DNA from: Acidobacteriota bacterium
Lineage (GTDB): Bacteria > Acidobacteriota > Terriglobia > Acidiferrales > UBA7541
Direction of reading: 5' to 3'
Length of the DNA: 33,117 nt
Assembly: GCA_003224525.1 (NCBI GenBank)
Contig: QHZB01000251.1
Location: 1 to 33,117, forward strand
Position 1 is the stretch's first letter. Every line of letters begins with the position of its first letter. The notes under the pieces are model-generated. The model ran no database searches. It was not told where the DNA came from and saw only the letters and a program-made list of their open reading frames with translations. The position numbers and the translations under genes are program-made. Positions 32,270 through 33,117 of this stretch are shown here, in pieces.

Positions 32270-33028
32270 ATGAATCCGTTGTTCATCACCGCGTCTGGGG
32301 CGCTGGCGGCTGCCGGGGCCATCGCCTATGGCGCCGTTCATCCGCGCTCGCAGCTTTTTGGGCGTACGATTTGCCGGACCAATTCGCCGCGCAAGCTGGC
32401 GATTACTTTTGATGATGGGCCGAATCCCGCGATCACCCCAAAGCTGCTCGATCTTCTCGAGCGCTACAATGCCAAGGCCACATTTTTCTTGATTGGGCGA
32501 TACGTACGCGAATGTCCGGAACTGGTGAAAGAAATCATTGCTCGCGGACACACCGTCGGGAACCACACCGAAACGCACCCGTATCTTTTGTGGCTGGCGC
32601 CTACACAAGTCCGGGTCGAGCTGCGCCTCTGCCACAACGCGATCTGCAATGCGCTGGGCTCGCCGCCCAAGTGGTTTCGCCCGCCATTCGGGATGCGAAA
32701 TCCCTGGGTCATTCCGGCGGCACGCGAGCTTGGCTACCGCACGGTCATGTGGACGCTGATTCCGGGAGATTGGCAGGAGAAACCGGTGGAATGGCTGATT
32801 CCGCGCATGCAGCCTATCGCCGACCATGCGCAGCGAGGCCTGGGCAATGGCTCCCACCCCGCCGCCGGCATGGGCGATGTCCTCTGTCTACACGACGGCA
32901 CGCATCGCCAAATAAATGGGGACCGCTCCCGGACGCTCGCCGCTCTCGAGCACTGGCTGCCGCGCTGGCGTGACCTCGGCGTCGAATTTGTTACAATCGG
33001 AGAAGCGGTGAGTACACCCGCTCTCTAA
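32270..33028 (+). CDS. polysaccharide deacetylase (NodB-type, CE4)
   Basis: The 252-residue protein has an N-terminal hydrophobic segment (about 3-22), then a NodB domain. TFDDGPNP carries Asp48 and metal-ligand Asp49; HTVGNHTETHPYL carries zinc ligands His99 and His103; RPPFGMRN and LCLHDG are the later motifs. The family removes acetyl groups from N-acetylglucosamine polymers such as peptidoglycan, chitin or PNAG. The frame is open from 32189, but ATG 32270 gives the usual short hydrophobic start. It is divergent from the exopolysaccharide operon, so it may de-acetylate that polymer. A peptidoglycan substrate cannot be excluded. Confidence 0.93.
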   Translation: MNPLFITASGALAAAGAIAYGAVHPRSQLFGRTICRTNSPRKLAITFDDGPNPAITPKLLDLLERYNAKATFFLIGRYVRECPELVKEIIARGHTVGNHTETHPYLLWLAPTQVRVELRLCHNAICNALGSPPKWFRPPFGMRNPWVIPAARELGYRTVMWTLIPGDWQEKPVEWLIPRMQPIADHAQRGLGNGSHPAAGMGDVLCLHDGTHRQINGDRSRTLAALEHWLPRWRDLGVEFVTIGEAVSTPAL

Positions 33029-33030
33029 TC

Positions 33031-33117
33031 AAGGATGAACGCGCGTTTTACACGGAAAAAGAAGAAGTCCGGAAAGTAAAGCTGGTTTGTCCGAGCTGCC
33101 GCGGCGAATTCGAGGCT
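33031..33117 (+). other. possible start of a zinc-ribbon coding frame, cut by window end
   Basis: The frame beginning AAG GAT GAA at 33031 stays open to the window end and encodes DERAFYTEKEEVRKVKLVCPSCRGEF, with one CPSC zinc-knuckle half. No ATG, GTG or TTG in this frame lies near. In another frame ATG 33035 gives only a 14-residue basic peptide. The start may be non-standard, or this may be chance. Confidence 0.3.

Overview
The window is GC-rich and densely coded, with no rRNA or tRNA visible. Gene content suggests a soil-type Acidobacteriota genome: a tricorn-like protease with a lysine-rich insert, multihaem c-type cytochromes, NtrY/NtrX-like regulators, and small dispersed palindromes. 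This assignment is an inference from content; no phylogenetic marker is present.

Left part (1-11 kb). A truncated FUSC-family membrane protein lies divergent to an aldo/keto reductase. Next comes a leftward electron-transfer cluster, in transcription order: a NuoE-NuoF fusion (NADH/FMN module), a large iron-sulfur protein carrying two cyclic-nucleotide-binding domains, a five-helix membrane protein with two His pairs spaced like a di-haem cytochrome b, and a membrane-anchored decahaem cytochrome c. A five-haem cytochrome c reads the other way. Together they look like a complete path from cytoplasmic NADH, through the membrane, to periplasmic haems, and this is the most interesting system in the window. 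Small repeats sit between its genes: a 32-bp perfect palindrome, an inverted-repeat pair, and a hairpin-rich relic resembling the right end of a tnpB-type IS200/IS605 element.

Middle part (11-24 kb). This holds a SAM methyltransferase, a cytochrome P450, a site-2 protease with CBS domains, a small membrane protein, an SPFH protein flanked by short repeats, a tricorn-like protease, and a two-component system (NtrY-like kinase and NtrC-type sigma-54 activator). The kinase gene overlaps a C-terminal remnant of a solute-binding protein gene.

Right part (24-33 kb). First is a membrane-stress operon: XRE regulator, NfeD-like protein with a His-rich loop, flotillin, small membrane protein, PspA. 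Its promoter overlaps a dyad that suggests autoregulation. Then comes a leftward exopolysaccharide operon: TPR/beta-barrel outer-membrane protein, HEAT-repeat membrane protein, PgaC-like glycosyltransferase. A divergent polysaccharide deacetylase completes a set that parallels the poly-N-acetylglucosamine machinery in miniature. The region between them carries a sigma-54-type -24/-12 sequence and three exact TGTCTCA half-sites, so the operon may be under an NtrC-type activator.
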